Assembly (NCBI RefSeq): GCF_002095315.1
Contig: NZ_MLFN01000002.1
Coordinates: 62,001 to 126,000, forward strand
Origin: Pantoea conspicua
GTDB taxonomy: Bacteria > Pseudomonadota > Gammaproteobacteria > Enterobacterales > Enterobacteriaceae
Direction: 5' to 3'
Length of the DNA: 64,000 nucleotides
Shown piece after piece: positions 10,301-21,044 of the stretch. Numbering within the stretch: position 1 is the stretch's first letter; every line of letters starts with the position of its first letter. The notes beneath the pieces were generated by a model. That model saw nothing but the letters and a program-made list of their open reading frames with translations. It made no database searches and was not told the origin of the DNA. A program made the translations under genes and the position numbers.

Positions 10301-10324
10301 AAATTTGCCCGACGACGCGGGCAA
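10301..10324 (-). terminator. hairpin between apaG and apaH
   Basis: Stem ttgcccg (10305-10311) / cgggcaa (10318-10324) with a 6-base loop. Read on the minus strand it is followed by ATTTT. It could partly end apaG transcripts before apaH. Confidence 0.45.
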
Positions 10325-10336
10325 CAGGCGTGCAAA

Positions 10337-10714
10337 TCAATGAATGTGAGTCTGAATTGCGAGGCGGAAAACCGGGATCTCAACGTGAAAGGTTTCACCC
10401 TGCTCGTCGACCATCACATAGTGTCCCTGCATGGTGCCCATTGGGGTTTCAATCACAGCACCGCTGGTGTACTGAAATTCATTACCGGCAGCGATGTGCG
10501 GCTGTTCACCAACAACACCTTCGCCCTGAACTTCGGTTTCCCGGCCGTTACCGTTAGTAATCAGCCAGTAGCGTCCCAGCAGTTGCACTGATGAACGGCC
10601 GAGATTGCGTATGGTAATGGTATAGGCGAAGACGTAACGTTCGTCATCCGGAGAAGATTGCGAAGCAACGTACTGGCTTTGTACATGAACCGAGACGCGG
10701 GCCGTTTCACTCAT
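10337..10714 (-). CDS. apaG: ApaG protein (Co2+/Mg2+ efflux-associated)
   Basis: A 125-residue single-domain protein with a fibronectin-III-like fold (DUF525). The conserved core includes [13 protein letters not shown] and [20 protein letters not shown], then the [19 protein letters not shown] stretch. Its biochemical role is unsettled; genetic work links it to cobalt and magnesium resistance. I chose the ATG at 10714, which gives exactly the E. coli length; a GTG immediately upstream (10717) abuts the rsmA stop. The AGGAG site ahead of it lies inside the end of rsmA, so the two are translationally close. Confidence 0.95.
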   Translation of the reverse strand: MSETARVSVHVQSQYVASQSSPDDERYVFAYTITIRNLGRSSVQLLGRYWLITNGNGRETEVQGEGVVGEQPHIAAGNEFQYTSGAVIETPMGTMQGHYVMVDEQGETFHVEIPVFRLAIQTHIH

Positions 10715-10717
10715 CAC

Positions 10718-11539
10718 TTACTCCTGCGATTTTCCCTGATGGTCCGCCAGCCAGTTTGCCAGCTGACAATATTGCGCGACCGAGACGTTTTCGGCCCGCA
10801 GGGTTGGATCAATCGACAACGCTTCCAGCGCACCGGCCGCGACCATATGGCTCAGGCTGTTGCGCAGGGTTTTACGACGCTGACCAAAGGCTTCAGTGGT
10901 CACGCGGCTCAGGATACGCACGTCGCTGACCGGATGTGGCGGCTCGGCAAACGGTACCAGGCGTACCACGGCAGAATCCACTTTCGGCGGCGGCGTGAAG
11001 GAGTGTGGCGGCACTTCCAGCACCGGGATCACCTGGCAGTAATATTGCGCCATGACCGTCAGACGACCATACGCTTTGCTGCCCGGACCGGCCACCAGAC
11101 GGTTGACCACCTCTTTCTGCAACATGAAGTGCATGTCTTTGATCGAACCAGTATAGCTGAAAAGGTGAAACATCAGCGGGGTCGAAATATTGTACGGCAG
11201 GTTACCAAACACACGCAGCGGCTGGCCGCGTTCCTGCGCCAGCGCGGCGAAGTCGAAGGTCATGGCATCCTGCTGGAAAATGGTCAGCTTCGGTCCGAGG
11301 AACGGATGGGTTTGCAGACGCGCAGCGAGATCGCGGTCCAGTTCCACCACCGTTAAGCTGTCGAGGCGTTCGCCCACCGGCTCGGTTAAGGCACCCAGGC
11401 CAGGACCGATCTCCACCAGCGCTTCATCGCGCTGCGGATGGATAGCGGAGACAATGCTGTCGATAATGTACTGATCGTTCAGGAAGTTCTGCCCGAAACG
11501 TTTACGGGCGTAGTGCCCCTGATGGACGCGATTATTCAT
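10718..11539 (-). CDS. rsmA: 16S rRNA dimethyladenosine transferase
   Basis: A 273-residue SAM-dependent methyltransferase (KsgA) that dimethylates two adjacent adenines in helix 45 of 16S rRNA late in 30S assembly; its loss gives kasugamycin resistance. Motifs visible: RKRFGQNFL near the N-terminus, the SAM-binding [14 protein letters not shown] (about 42-55), and catalytic NLPYNIS (about 113-119). Length equals E. coli. The ATG overlaps the end of pdxA by 8 bases, and the stop touches apaG, so the three genes form one tight operon. Confidence 0.97.
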   Translation of the reverse strand: MNNRVHQGHYARKRFGQNFLNDQYIIDSIVSAIHPQRDEALVEIGPGLGALTEPVGERLDSLTVVELDRDLAARLQTHPFLGPKLTIFQQDAMTFDFAALAQERGQPLRVFGNLPYNISTPLMFHLFSYTGSIKDMHFMLQKEVVNRLVAGPGSKAYGRLTVMAQYYCQVIPVLEVPPHSFTPPPKVDSAVVRLVPFAEPPHPVSDVRILSRVTTEAFGQRRKTLRNSLSHMVAAGALEALSIDPTLRAENVSVAQYCQLANWLADHQGKSQE

Positions 11540-12524
11540 TACTGCTCTTGATCATAGTGATGGCGAGGTTAAGCGCCGTGATGAAGCTGCCCGGTTCAGC
11601 CTGGCCCAGCCCGGCAAGTTCAAGCGCGGTGCCGTGGTCAACTGAAGTCCGGATAAAGGGCAGGCCAAGGGTAATATTTACCGCCCGGCCAAACCCCTGA
11701 AATTTTAGCACCGGCAGGCCCTGGTCGTGATACATCGCCAGCACCGCATCGGCATATTGCAGATATTTGGGCTGGAACAGCGTATCCGCCGGCAGCGGGC
11801 CGGTCAGCTGAATCCCCTGCTGACGCAATTCGTTCAATGCCGGGATAATAACGTCGATCTCTTCCCGACCCATGTGGCCGCTTTCACCCGCATGCGGGTT
11901 AAGGCCACAGACGTAAATGTGCGGCTCGGCAATGGCGAATTTCTGCTGCAGGTCGTGATGCAGAATGGTAATGACTTCGTGCAGACACTCCCGCGTCACC
12001 GCGTCTGAGACCGCTTTCAGCGGCAGATGGGTGGTGGCCAGCGCAACACGCAGCGATTCGGTTGCCAGCATCATCACCACCCGATGGCCACCGGCGCGAT
12101 CGGCAAAGAACTCAGTATGGCCGGTGAAGGCGATACCGGCATCGTTGATCACACCTTTGTGCACCGGGCCGGTGATCAGGGCGGCAAATTCGCCGCTCAG
12201 ACAACCGTCACAGGCGCGCGCCAGCGTGGACAACACATAGTCGCTGTTGGCCACGCAGAGCTCGCCAGGCGTTACCGGCTGTGCGGTTTCAATCGGCAGG
12301 ATAGTCAGCGTACCCGCCTGCTGCGGCTGTGCCGCCACGCCGGGCTGATAATTCCGCAGCGTCAGCGGCAGACCGAGCTGCGCCGCACGCTGCTGCAATA
12401 AAGCCGGTGAGGCGCACACCACCAGTTCAACCGGCCAGTTTTGCTGGGCCAGTTGCACCGTCAAATCGGGACCAATCCCGGCGGGTTCGCCGGGCGTGAT
12501 CACCACTCGGGTGTTACTGCGCAT
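11532..12524 (-). CDS. pdxA: 4-hydroxythreonine-4-phosphate dehydrogenase
   Basis: A 330-residue NAD-dependent, metal-requiring enzyme of the DXP-dependent pyridoxal phosphate pathway. It oxidises 4-phosphohydroxythreonine; the product decarboxylates and is condensed by PdxJ. Landmarks are the N-terminal [12 protein letters not shown], the metal-binding histidine segments [16 protein letters not shown] and [11 protein letters not shown], and [18 protein letters not shown] near the end. Length matches the family (329 in E. coli). Its ATG lies inside the last codons of surA, the usual overlap. It is complete here even though surA upstream appears shifted. Confidence 0.96.
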   Translation of the reverse strand: MRSNTRVVITPGEPAGIGPDLTVQLAQQNWPVELVVCASPALLQQRAAQLGLPLTLRNYQPGVAAQPQQAGTLTILPIETAQPVTPGELCVANSDYVLSTLARACDGCLSGEFAALITGPVHKGVINDAGIAFTGHTEFFADRAGGHRVVMMLATESLRVALATTHLPLKAVSDAVTRECLHEVITILHHDLQQKFAIAEPHIYVCGLNPHAGESGHMGREEIDVIIPALNELRQQGIQLTGPLPADTLFQPKYLQYADAVLAMYHDQGLPVLKFQGFGRAVNITLGLPFIRTSVDHGTALELAGLGQAEPGSFITALNLAITMIKSSNE

Positions 12525-13808
12525 TGTTATCCAGAATCTTCACGTAGGCACTGGCACGTTGTTCCTGCATCCAGGTCTGTGCCTCTTCTGCAAACTTGCG
12601 GTTGAACAACATGCGATAGGCTCGCTCTTTCTGGGCCGCATCGGTTTTATCCACCTGACGGGTATCCAGCAGCTGGATTAAATGCCAGCCGAAAGAGGAA
12701 TGGACCGGCTGGCTGGTCTGGCCTTTTTGCAGGCGCAGCAGCGCATCGCGGAACGCCGGATCAAAGGCTTCCGGTGAGGTCCAGCCGAGATCGCCGCCCT
12801 GGTTGGCAGAGCCTGGATCGTCCGAGAACTTTTTAGCGGCGGCCGCGAAGGTGGTTTTCCACTGCGAATATCGGCGGCAATCTGCTCCAGCTGAGCACGC
12901 GCCTGATCGTCAGTGAGAATCGGCGACGGCTTCAGCAGAATGTGACGCGAATGCACTTCGGTCACCGAGACATTTTTGCTCTCACCGCGCAGATCGTTCA
13001 CCTTCAGAATGTGGAAACCGACACCGGAACGAACCGGACCGACGATGTCGCCTTTCTTCGCGGTTGCCAGCGCCTGCGCAAACAGCGTCGGTAGCTCTTC
13101 GATTTTGCCCCAGCCCATGTTGCCGCCTTTCAGCGCCTGAGAGTCAGCCGAGTAGGTGACCGCCATTTTGCCGAAGTCCGCGCCATTTTTGAGTTCACCC
13201 ACCAGCTGTTTCGCCAGGGTTTCCTGCTCATCGACCTGCTGCTGTGTCGGGTTTTCTGGCAGCGGCAGCAGGATGTGGCTGACGTTCAGCTCGGTGCCCT
13301 GACTGTTCTGTGAGCCGATCTGCGTCGACAGTGTATCCACTTCCTGAGGCAGGATGGTGACGCGACGGCGCACTTCGTTATTACGCACTTCCGCAATCAG
13401 CATCTCTTTACGGATCTGCGAACGGTAGGTGCTGTAGTTCATGCCGTCGTAAGCCAGACGGCTACGCAGCTGATCGAGGCTCATACGGTTCTGCGCAGCG
13501 ATGTTCTGAATTGCCTGATCCAGCTGCTGGTCGCTGATCTCAACGCCCGCTTTTTCGCCCATCTGCAGAATAATGTTGTCCATGATCTGACGTTCCAGAA
13601 TCTGATGGCGCAACGTTTTGTCATCTGGCAACTGCTGACCTGCCTGCTGGGCCTGAGATTTGACGGTGCTCATCATACCGTCCACGTCGCTCTCAAGCAC
13701 CACGCCGTTATTGACCACGGCTGCAACTTTATCAACCACTTGTGGTGCTGCGAACGCGGTGTTGGCACTGATCGCCACACCAAGAATCAGCATTCTCCAG
13801 TTCTTCAT
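12514..13808 (-). pseudogene. surA: periplasmic chaperone/peptidyl-prolyl isomerase SurA, frameshifted as read
   Basis: SurA escorts outer membrane proteins across the periplasm to BAM. Residues 1-20 are a signal peptide (NTAFA before APQVV), followed by the N-terminal chaperone domain and two parvulin domains. The reading frame breaks at about residue 317, at the start of the second parvulin domain (ADIRSGK), where a run of four A on the coding strand (T4 at 12855-12858) needs a fifth base. After one added base the frame continues as [10 protein letters not shown] to [10 protein letters not shown] and stops at 12514, giving 431 residues (E. coli 428). As read, the product would be about 376 residues with a scrambled tail. 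The intact remainder suggests a sequencing error or a very recent mutation. Confidence 0.88.
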
Positions 13809-13862
13809 ACTTTATCCATTGTTGGTTCCGCACTGCGGGATTGCCTGTCAAACATCACAACA

Positions 13863-16235
13863 TCAGAAAGCGCGCTGGTAAGGAATGATGCCCTGACGCA
13901 GCATTTGGTTGGTGCCTAAGCCATAGTTGGAACTCAGACCACGCAGCTCAATGTTGAATGAGATTTGGTTGTCATACTTACTGTCGTTATTTTCCCAACC
14001 GTTAATTTTGCGCTCGTAGCCCAGGCGAATCGCGTAACAGCATGAGCTGTATTGCAGGCCAACCAGTTGCGATGCCGGACGCGTGTTGCGGGTATCGTAG
14101 TAGTAAGCGCCTACGACAGACCATGCATCCGCAATCGGCCAGCTGGCCGTGGTGCCGACCTGAGAAATCCCGTTTTTGAAAATAGGGTTATCCACCAGCG
14201 TACTGTCATTCAGTGCGGTCGCCACGTATTCCGGGCTGCTGTAGCGGTAGCTCAGCTGCACCATACGATCGGCATCACGACGGTATTCCAGGACGGCATT
14301 TCCCTGGGAGACGTTATCGAGTTTGGTATCATACTGAATCCCACCCCGAACGCCCCAACGATCGCTTACTTTCCAGTATGTATCGCCAGCCCAGATCAGG
14401 CTGCCGGTATCATCTTCTTCACTGGTCTGATTGACGCCAGTGCGAGAAGGGGTAAACGAGTAGATTTGACCCACGGAAACGTTAAAACGTTCAACCAGAT
14501 CGTTATCATAAATACGTGTAGTGACGCCGGTTGCCACTTCGTTGGCGGACGCGATGCGATCCAGGCCGCTATAGGTACGGTCGCGGAACAGACCGGTGTA
14601 GTCAGTTTGCAGCTGGGTCGAGTCGTACGGATAGATATTGCTCTGGTCGCGATACGGGATATAAAGGTACTGCACCCGCGGTTCCAGCGTCTGGGTATAG
14701 CCTGCCGCCGAAATCATATCGCGGTCAAACACCATCCGGCCATCAACTTTAAACTGTGGCAGGGTGCGGTTTACCGACTCATCAAGAGCGCCACTCTTGC
14801 CATTCACGCCAGCGTAATTGTTGTTGTAGTACTCGACGTCAGTTTGCTGATAATGGGTCGCCAGCAGCTTCGCTTCGGTATCCAGACTGGCCCAGCCGTT
14901 GGAGAGCGGCAGGTTCAGCGTCGGTTCAACGTGTAAACGGGTCGCTTCAGGATAGCGATCGCTGACGTTAGTAAATTTCACCGCCTGTGCGTAGATGCGG
15001 CCATCAAACGGACCGATATCGTTCTGATAGAAATTGAGATCCAGCTGCGGCATTGCGCGGTAGACATTGCTGTTGCTGGTGTCGCCAAACACCTGGAAGT
15101 CTTTAGTCGAGAGCGTGGCGTCCCAGTTGGACTCTGCATAGCCAATGCTGAATTTCTGCGTAGCGTAGTTGTCGGTCGAGCTGTAGTACTTCGAGTCGAG
15201 ATCGTTGAAGTAGTACTGGTCGCTGACCTTGGTGTAGTCGGCACTGAAGCGCCAGTTCTGGTCATAAACACCGGCATGACGCCAGTAGAATAACCAGCGG
15301 TCAGAACTGTCGTCCTCGGCGATGCCGCGCACCGCTTTGTCGTTATCGTACTGTTTGTCCGATCCCAGATAATCGAACTCCACCAGACCCGCACCGGCGA
15401 CAGTCAGATAACGGAATTCGTTTTCAAACTGCATGCCACGCTTACTCATGTAGTGCGGCGTGATGGTGGCGTCGACCTGCGGCGCAATGTTCCAGTAATA
15501 GGGCAGCACAAATTCAAAGCCGTTGTTGCTGCCATATTTTGCATTTGGGATCAGGAAACCGGAGCGGCGGCGATCGCCAATCGGTAACTGCAGATAGGGA
15601 CTGTAAAATACCGGCACCGAGCCAAGCTTGAAGCGGGCGTTCCAGATCTCCGCCACTTCCTCTTCACGGTCCTGAATGACTTCCGAGCCCACCACGCTCC
15701 AGCTATTGGAACCCGGCAGACAGGAGGTGAAGCTGCCATTTTCCAGAATGGTATAGCGGTTATTGCCGCGCAGCTTCATCTGGTCAGCGGTGCCGCGCCC
15801 CTGACGATCCACCATCTGGTAGTCGCCATTCCAGACGTTGGTGTCTTTGCTGTTGAGGTTTGACCAGGCTTTCGGACCTTTCAGGATGACCTGATTGTCG
15901 TCGTAGTGCACATTACCCAGGGCATCCACGGTACGAACCGGCGTGGTCTGGCCCTCCGGCTGACGCTGATGAAGTTGTACTTCATCCGCCTGCATCCGGC
16001 TGTTGCCCTGTTCAATATTCACATTGCCGGAGAAGACCGCATCGTTGGGGTAATTCCCCTTAGCGGCGTCGGAGTGAATGGTTACCGGCAGCTGGTTAGT
16101 GTCGCCACTTACCAACGGGCGGTTGTAACTCGGCACGCCTAACATACACTGCGACATTAAATCGTCGGCAAAGGCTTGCTGGCTAATGGCTGAGCCGATC
16201 AGAGTGGCCAGCAGGGTAGGTATATGTTTTTTCAT
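13863..16235 (-). CDS. lptD: LPS-assembly outer membrane protein
   Basis: A 790-residue outer membrane barrel that, with LptE, inserts lipopolysaccharide into the outer leaflet. A signal peptide (residues 1-23, ending AFA) precedes an N-terminal periplasmic OstA/LptA-like domain and a large C-terminal barrel. The four cysteines of the disulfide relay are present: in SQCMLGVP near the mature N-terminus, in SFTSCLPG, and the adjacent pair in YSSCCYAIR. The ATG at 16235 ([11 protein letters not shown]) fits the E. coli start; an ATG 12 codons earlier would spoil the signal peptide. The gene heads the lptD-surA-pdxA-rsmA-apaGH operon and is divergent from djlA. The 182 bases between them hold both promoters, which I cannot place confidently. 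Confidence 0.97.
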   Translation of the reverse strand: MKKHIPTLLATLIGSAISQQAFADDLMSQCMLGVPSYNRPLVSGDTNQLPVTIHSDAAKGNYPNDAVFSGNVNIEQGNSRMQADEVQLHQRQPEGQTTPVRTVDALGNVHYDDNQVILKGPKAWSNLNSKDTNVWNGDYQMVDRQGRGTADQMKLRGNNRYTILENGSFTSCLPGSNSWSVVGSEVIQDREEEVAEIWNARFKLGSVPVFYSPYLQLPIGDRRRSGFLIPNAKYGSNNGFEFVLPYYWNIAPQVDATITPHYMSKRGMQFENEFRYLTVAGAGLVEFDYLGSDKQYDNDKAVRGIAEDDSSDRWLFYWRHAGVYDQNWRFSADYTKVSDQYYFNDLDSKYYSSTDNYATQKFSIGYAESNWDATLSTKDFQVFGDTSNSNVYRAMPQLDLNFYQNDIGPFDGRIYAQAVKFTNVSDRYPEATRLHVEPTLNLPLSNGWASLDTEAKLLATHYQQTDVEYYNNNYAGVNGKSGALDESVNRTLPQFKVDGRMVFDRDMISAAGYTQTLEPRVQYLYIPYRDQSNIYPYDSTQLQTDYTGLFRDRTYSGLDRIASANEVATGVTTRIYDNDLVERFNVSVGQIYSFTPSRTGVNQTSEEDDTGSLIWAGDTYWKVSDRWGVRGGIQYDTKLDNVSQGNAVLEYRRDADRMVQLSYRYSSPEYVATALNDSTLVDNPIFKNGISQVGTTASWPIADAWSVVGAYYYDTRNTRPASQLVGLQYSSCCYAIRLGYERKINGWENNDSKYDNQISFNIELRGLSSNYGLGTNQMLRQGIIPYQRAF

Positions 16236-16417
16236 ACGCGGTATCGAGAATTCCATGAAAACTGGCATCATGCCGACAATCGGGTCAGAGACTAACTTAC
16301 TGCCCGGCGTTGTGCCAGTGTTAATCCTTTTCTGTCCGCGTTGCCGTTAGGCGCTGAGATAAATGACAGGTATGATAATGCAATTTTCAGCCGCAAGCAT
16401 GGCGAATTGAGGAGTTT

Positions 16418-17227
16418 ATGCGCTACTGGGGAAAAGTTGTGGGTCTGGCGGTGGGATTACTTTCCGGTGCAGGCTTTTGGGGTATTGTGATCGGTTTGAT
16501 CATTGGCCATATGATTGACAAAGTTCGCGGCGCACAAGGCAAGGCTTACTTCTCGAATAATCAAACCCGACAAACGCTGTTTTTCAGCACCACCTTTCAG
16601 GTGATGGGCCATCTGACCAAGTCAAAAGGGCGCGTCACCGAAGCGGATATTCAGATTGCCTCGCTATTAATGGAGCGGATGCAGTTGCACGGCGAATCGC
16701 GTACTGCGGCTCAGCGCGCGTTCCGCGAAGGCAAGCAGGCCGATTATCCGCTGCGCAGCAAACTGCGTGAACTGCGCAGCGCCTGTTTCGGACGATTTGA
16801 CCTGATTCGGATGTTTCTGGAGATTCAGATTCAGGCCGCCTTTGCTGACGGTTCACTGCATCCTAATGAGCGTCAGGTGCTCTACGTGATTGCGGAAGAG
16901 CTGGGAATATCGCGCGGTCAGTTCGATCAGTTCCTGCGGATGATGGAAGGCGGTCAGCAATTCGGCGGCGGTCAGCGTTCAGCCGGTGGTTTCCAGCAGG
17001 CGCAACGCGGACCGACGCTGGAAGATGCCTGTAGTGTACTGGGCGTAAAGAGCAGCGATGATGCCACCACCATCAAACGTGCCTACCGCAAGCTGATGAC
17101 GGAACACCATCCCGATAAGCTGGTGGCCAAAGGGCTGCCGCCGGAGATGATGGAGATGGCGAAGCAGAAAGCGCAGGAAATTCAGGCCGCTTACGACCTG
17201 ATCCGCAAAGAGAAAGGGTTTAAATAA
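16418..17227 (+). CDS. djlA: membrane-anchored DnaJ-like co-chaperone
   Basis: A 269-residue type III J-protein of the inner membrane that stimulates DnaK ATPase; in E. coli its overproduction activates the Rcs envelope stress pathway. A single glycine-rich transmembrane segment (about 7-31) is followed by a TerB-like cytoplasmic domain ([17 protein letters not shown]). After a Gly/Gln linker comes a C-terminal J domain (about 203-269) with the HPD triad in TEHHPDKL. The ATG at 16418 follows GAGGAG. Length matches E. coli (271). Confidence 0.96.
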   Translation: MRYWGKVVGLAVGLLSGAGFWGIVIGLIIGHMIDKVRGAQGKAYFSNNQTRQTLFFSTTFQVMGHLTKSKGRVTEADIQIASLLMERMQLHGESRTAAQRAFREGKQADYPLRSKLRELRSACFGRFDLIRMFLEIQIQAAFADGSLHPNERQVLYVIAEELGISRGQFDQFLRMMEGGQQFGGGQRSAGGFQQAQRGPTLEDACSVLGVKSSDDATTIKRAYRKLMTEHHPDKLVAKGLPPEMMEMAKQKAQEIQAAYDLIRKEKGFK

Positions 17228-17239
17228 TCGCGCTGTTGT

Positions 17240-17272
17240 CGTGACGTCTCTCCTTAACCGGCTGACGTCACG
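17240..17272. repeat. 9-bp inverted repeat between convergent djlA and rluA
   Basis: Perfect arms cgtgacgtc (17240-17248) and gacgtcacg (17264-17272) with a 15-base loop. There is no T tract. A weak bidirectional terminator is the simplest reading. Confidence 0.4.
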
Positions 17273-17289
17273 GGCTGCCCGGCCGGTGA

Positions 17290-17943
17290 TTAAAAGTCAG
17301 CGGGCTGGCGGAAGGTCATGAGGTTACCGAAAGCGGGATGGGTAATGGTCAGGGACTCAGCATGCAGCAACAGACGGGAAGCCATCGCTTTGGCCTCCGG
17401 ATGCGCATAAAAGTTATCGCCCAGAATCGGATGCCCCAGCGCCAGTAAGTGTACCCGCAGCTGATGTGAACGGCCGGTAATCGGTTTCAGCGACACGCGT
17501 GCGCTGTTATCGGCGCGATACTCCAGCACCTGATATTCGGTCTGTGCGGCTTTGCCGGTCTCAAAGCAGACCTTCTGCTTCGGTCGGTTGGGCCAGTCGC
17601 AAATCAGCGGCAGATCAATCAGCCCCTTTTCCTCTGCCGGATGGCCCCAGATGCAGGCAACATAACGCTTAGCCGGCTCACGCTCCCGGAACTGCCGTTT
17701 CAGCTCACGCTCTGCCGCTTTGGTCAGCGCCACCACAATCACGCCGCTGGTGGCCATATCCAGCCGGTGCACCGACTCTGCCTGCGGGTAATCACGCTGG
17801 ATCCGCGTCATCACGCTATCTTTATGTTCGTCCAGCCGGCCCGGCACTGAAAGCAGGCCGCTGGGCTTGTTCACCACCATGATGTGCGCATCCTGATAGA
17901 GAATGTGCAGCCAGGGTTCACGCGGTGGATTGTAGGGTTCCAT
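17290..17943 (-). CDS. rluA: dual-specificity tRNA/23S rRNA pseudouridine synthase
   Basis: A 217-residue RluA-family synthase that makes pseudouridine at 23S rRNA position 746 and tRNA position 32 in E. coli. The catalytic aspartate is in HRLDMATSGVIVVA (about residues 62-75), and the family motif KPITGRSHQLRVH follows. I chose the ATG at 17943 (MEPYNPP), which has GGAAAG five bases upstream and matches the E. coli N-terminus; a TTG four codons earlier is in frame but overlaps that site. It lies just downstream of rapA, separated by a terminator. Confidence 0.95.
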   Translation of the reverse strand: MEPYNPPREPWLHILYQDAHIMVVNKPSGLLSVPGRLDEHKDSVMTRIQRDYPQAESVHRLDMATSGVIVVALTKAAERELKRQFREREPAKRYVACIWGHPAEEKGLIDLPLICDWPNRPKQKVCFETGKAAQTEYQVLEYRADNSARVSLKPITGRSHQLRVHLLALGHPILGDNFYAHPEAKAMASRLLLHAESLTITHPAFGNLMTFRQPADF

Positions 17944-17953
17944 ACATCTTTCC

Positions 17954-17978
17954 AAAAATAAGGGGCCATGCGGCCCCT
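17954..17978 (-). terminator. rho-independent terminator after rapA
   Basis: Stem aggggcc (17961-17967) / ggcccct (17972-17978), loop ATGC. Read on the minus strand it is followed by TATTTTT. It lies just past the rapA stop and upstream of the rluA start codon. Confidence 0.75.
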
Positions 17979-17982
17979 GAGC

Positions 17983-20889
17983 TTACTGGTGAGTCACCAC
18001 AATCAGGCGCAGCGCGTCGAGACGCCAGTTAGCCTGATCGAGACTTTCCAGCACCTGCTGACGGTTACTTTCCAGCGCCTCGATTTCATCTTCACGAATG
18101 TTCGGGTTGACCGCTTTCAGCGCCTCCAGGCGGGAGAGCTCCGCACCCAGCTTCTCGTTCGCTTCTGCGCGGGCTGCATCAATCACCGCACGCGCTTCGC
18201 TGACTACGCTCTCTTCGCCCTGCGTCAGAATGGCGTGAACATCCTGCTGTACCGCGTTGACCAGCTTGCTGCCGGTATGGCGGTTAACGGCATTCAGCTG
18301 ACGGTTGAAGCTTTCAAACTCCACTTTGCCCGCCAGGTTAGTACCGTTACGATCCAGCAGCAGACGGATCGGCGTCGGTGGCAGGAAGCGGGTCAGCTGC
18401 AGATGCTTCGGTGCCTGCGCTTCGACCACGTAGATCAGCTCGACCAGCAGCGTACCGACCGGCAGCGCCTTGTTCTTCAGCAGCGAGATGGCGCTGCTGC
18501 CGGTATCACCCGACAGGATCAGATCCAGACCATTGCGGATCAGCGGATGTTCCCAGGTAATGAACTGGGTATCTTCGCGTGACAGCGCCTGATCGCGGTT
18601 AAAGGTGATGGTACAGCCATCTTCCGGCAGGCCAGGGAAGTCGGGCACCAGCATATGATCGGATGGCGTCAGCACGATCAGGTTATCGCTGCGATCTTCC
18701 TGATTGATACCAACGATATCAAACAGGTTAAGCGCGAAGTTCACCAGGCCGGTATCATCGTCCTGATCAGCGATCGCATTCGCCAGCGCCTGAGCCGCGT
18801 CGCCGCCGTTGGAGTTCAGCTCCAGCAGGCGATCGCGTCCCTGTTCCAGTTGCAGTTTCAGGGCTTCGTGTTGCTTACGGCAGTCAGTGATAAAGGCATC
18901 GAAGCCGTCACTGTTTTCCGGTGCCGCCAGATAGTCGATCAGCTGCGAATGCACGCTGTCATAAATAGTGCGGCCGGTCGGGCAGGTATGTTCAAACGCA
19001 TCCAGCCCTTCGTGATACCAGCGCAGTAACACCGCCTGTGCGGTCTTCTCCAGCCACGGCACCAGGATCTGGATATCATGCGCCTGACCGATGCGATCGA
19101 GACGACCGATACGCTGCTCCAGCAGATCCGGGTTAAACGGCAGATCAAACATCACCAGACGGCTGGCGAACTGGAAGTTACGGCCTTCTGAACCGATTTC
19201 TGAGCAGAGCAGCACCTGCGCGCCGTTCTCTTCCGAAGCAAACCACGCCGCAGCACGGTCACGTTCGATGATCGACAGACCCTCATGGAACACCGCCGCC
19301 CGGATACCTTCGCGCTCACGCAATACCTGCTCCAGTTGCAGCGCCGTGGCGGCCTTGGCGCAGATCACCAGCACTTTCTCTTTACGGTTGGTGGTGAGGT
19401 AACCCATCAGCCACTCCACGCGCGGATCGAAGTTCCACCAGGTGCCGCTGTCGCCTTCAAATTCCTGATAAATCTGCTCCGGATAGAGCAGGTCACGCGC
19501 GCGTTCTTCTGCGCTTTTACGTGCGCCCATAATGCCGGAGACTTTAATCGCCGTCTGATACTGTGCTGGCAGCGGCAGACGAATCTGGTGCAGTTCGCGT
19601 TTCGGGAAACCTTTGACGCCGTTACGGGTGTTACGGAACAGCACGCGGCTGGTGCCGTGGCGATCCATCAGCATCGAGATCAGCTCCTGACGCGCCTCCT
19701 GCTTGCCGTCACGATCGCTGTTGGCGACCTGCAGCAGCGGCTCAATATCCTGCTCGCCGACCAGATCGTTGATCCGGTTCATCTCCTGCTGCGAGACCGG
19801 CTGATCCGCCAGCAGCGCGGTCACCGCATCGGCAATCGGCCGGAAATGCTGCTGCTCTTCAACAAACGCGGCAAAGTCGTGGAAGCGATTGGGGTCGAGC
19901 AGGCGCAGACGGGCAAAGTGACTCTCCATTCCCAGCTGTTCCGGGGTTGCGGTTAACAGCAGGACGCCAGCGGTTTTTTCCGCCAGCTGCTCAATCACCT
20001 GATATTCGCGGCTCGGTGCGCCTTCCGACCACGCCAGATGGTGCGCTTCATCGACCACCAGCAGATCCCATTCGGCATCGGCCAGCAGTTCAAGACGCTG
20101 CTTGTTGCGGCGCACAAAGTCGAGCGAACAGATAATTAACTGTTCGGTTTCAAACGGATTATCGCTGTCGTGCTGGGCTTCGGTATAGCGATCGTCATCA
20201 AACAGCGCAAAGCGCAGGTTGAAACGGCGCAGCATCTCAACCAGCCACTGATGCTGCAGAGTTTCCGGCACTACGATTAACACCCGGTCGGCGCGTCCGG
20301 CCAGCAGCTGCTGCTGAATGATCATCCCGGCTTCAATGGTTTTACCCAACCCGACTTCATCCGCCAGCAGCACGCGTGGCGCGTGGCGACGGCCCACATC
20401 GTGGGCGATATGCAGCTGATGCGGGATCAGGTTGGTGCGCATGCCACGCAAACCGCTGATCGGCAGACGATATTGCTCACTCTGATATTTGCGGGCGCGG
20501 AAGCGCAGGGCGAAGCGGTCCATCCGGTCGAGCTGGCCGGCAAACAGACGATCCTGCGGCTTGCTGAAGACCAGCTTACTGTCGAGCATCACTTCGCGCA
20601 GCATCACGTCGCTTTCATCGGTATCAAGACGGGTGCCGATATAGGTCATCAGGTCATTTTCGTTGCGTACTTCATCGACGCGCATCTGCCAGCCTTCATG
20701 ACTGGTGATGGTGTCACCCGGATTGAAGATGACGCGGGTAACAGGCGAATCGTTACGGGCGTAGAGGCGGTTTTCCCCGGTGGCCGGGAACAGCAGGGTG
20801 ATCATACGGGTATCAACCGCCACCACCGTGCCCAGTCCCAGTTCACTTTCCGTATCACTAATCCAGCGCTGACCTAATGTAAAAACCAT
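17983..20889 (-). CDS. rapA: RNA polymerase-associated ATPase RapA
   Basis: A 968-residue Swi2/Snf2-type ATPase (HepA) that binds RNA polymerase and helps recycle it after transcription. N-terminal Tudor-like domains (about 1-110) precede the two RecA-like lobes. Walker A is in [17 protein letters not shown] (about 173-189), the DEAH box in [12 protein letters not shown] (about 276-287), and helicase motif VI in [12 protein letters not shown]. Length is identical to E. coli. The ATG at 20889 is the only plausible start. The gene stands alone between polB and rluA, with a terminator after it. Confidence 0.98.
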   Translation of the reverse strand: MVFTLGQRWISDTESELGLGTVVAVDTRMITLLFPATGENRLYARNDSPVTRVIFNPGDTITSHEGWQMRVDEVRNENDLMTYIGTRLDTDESDVMLREVMLDSKLVFSKPQDRLFAGQLDRMDRFALRFRARKYQSEQYRLPISGLRGMRTNLIPHQLHIAHDVGRRHAPRVLLADEVGLGKTIEAGMIIQQQLLAGRADRVLIVVPETLQHQWLVEMLRRFNLRFALFDDDRYTEAQHDSDNPFETEQLIICSLDFVRRNKQRLELLADAEWDLLVVDEAHHLAWSEGAPSREYQVIEQLAEKTAGVLLLTATPEQLGMESHFARLRLLDPNRFHDFAAFVEEQQHFRPIADAVTALLADQPVSQQEMNRINDLVGEQDIEPLLQVANSDRDGKQEARQELISMLMDRHGTSRVLFRNTRNGVKGFPKRELHQIRLPLPAQYQTAIKVSGIMGARKSAEERARDLLYPEQIYQEFEGDSGTWWNFDPRVEWLMGYLTTNRKEKVLVICAKAATALQLEQVLREREGIRAAVFHEGLSIIERDRAAAWFASEENGAQVLLCSEIGSEGRNFQFASRLVMFDLPFNPDLLEQRIGRLDRIGQAHDIQILVPWLEKTAQAVLLRWYHEGLDAFEHTCPTGRTIYDSVHSQLIDYLAAPENSDGFDAFITDCRKQHEALKLQLEQGRDRLLELNSNGGDAAQALANAIADQDDDTGLVNFALNLFDIVGINQEDRSDNLIVLTPSDHMLVPDFPGLPEDGCTITFNRDQALSREDTQFITWEHPLIRNGLDLILSGDTGSSAISLLKNKALPVGTLLVELIYVVEAQAPKHLQLTRFLPPTPIRLLLDRNGTNLAGKVEFESFNRQLNAVNRHTGSKLVNAVQQDVHAILTQGEESVVSEARAVIDAARAEANEKLGAELSRLEALKAVNPNIREDEIEALESNRQQVLESLDQANWRLDALRLIVVTHQ

Positions 20890-21044
20890 ATATTTTTAGC
20901 TCGAATTTTAACGTTTTTAGAGGTGTTCCCGGATACTCAGGCAATAGGATTTCATCCAAACGAGCAGGTCTGGAGAGTCTCTCTTAGCGCGGTGAATATC
21001 AGGAAGGGCGCTATGGTACTGGATGGCAGGGCATTCGTCACCTG

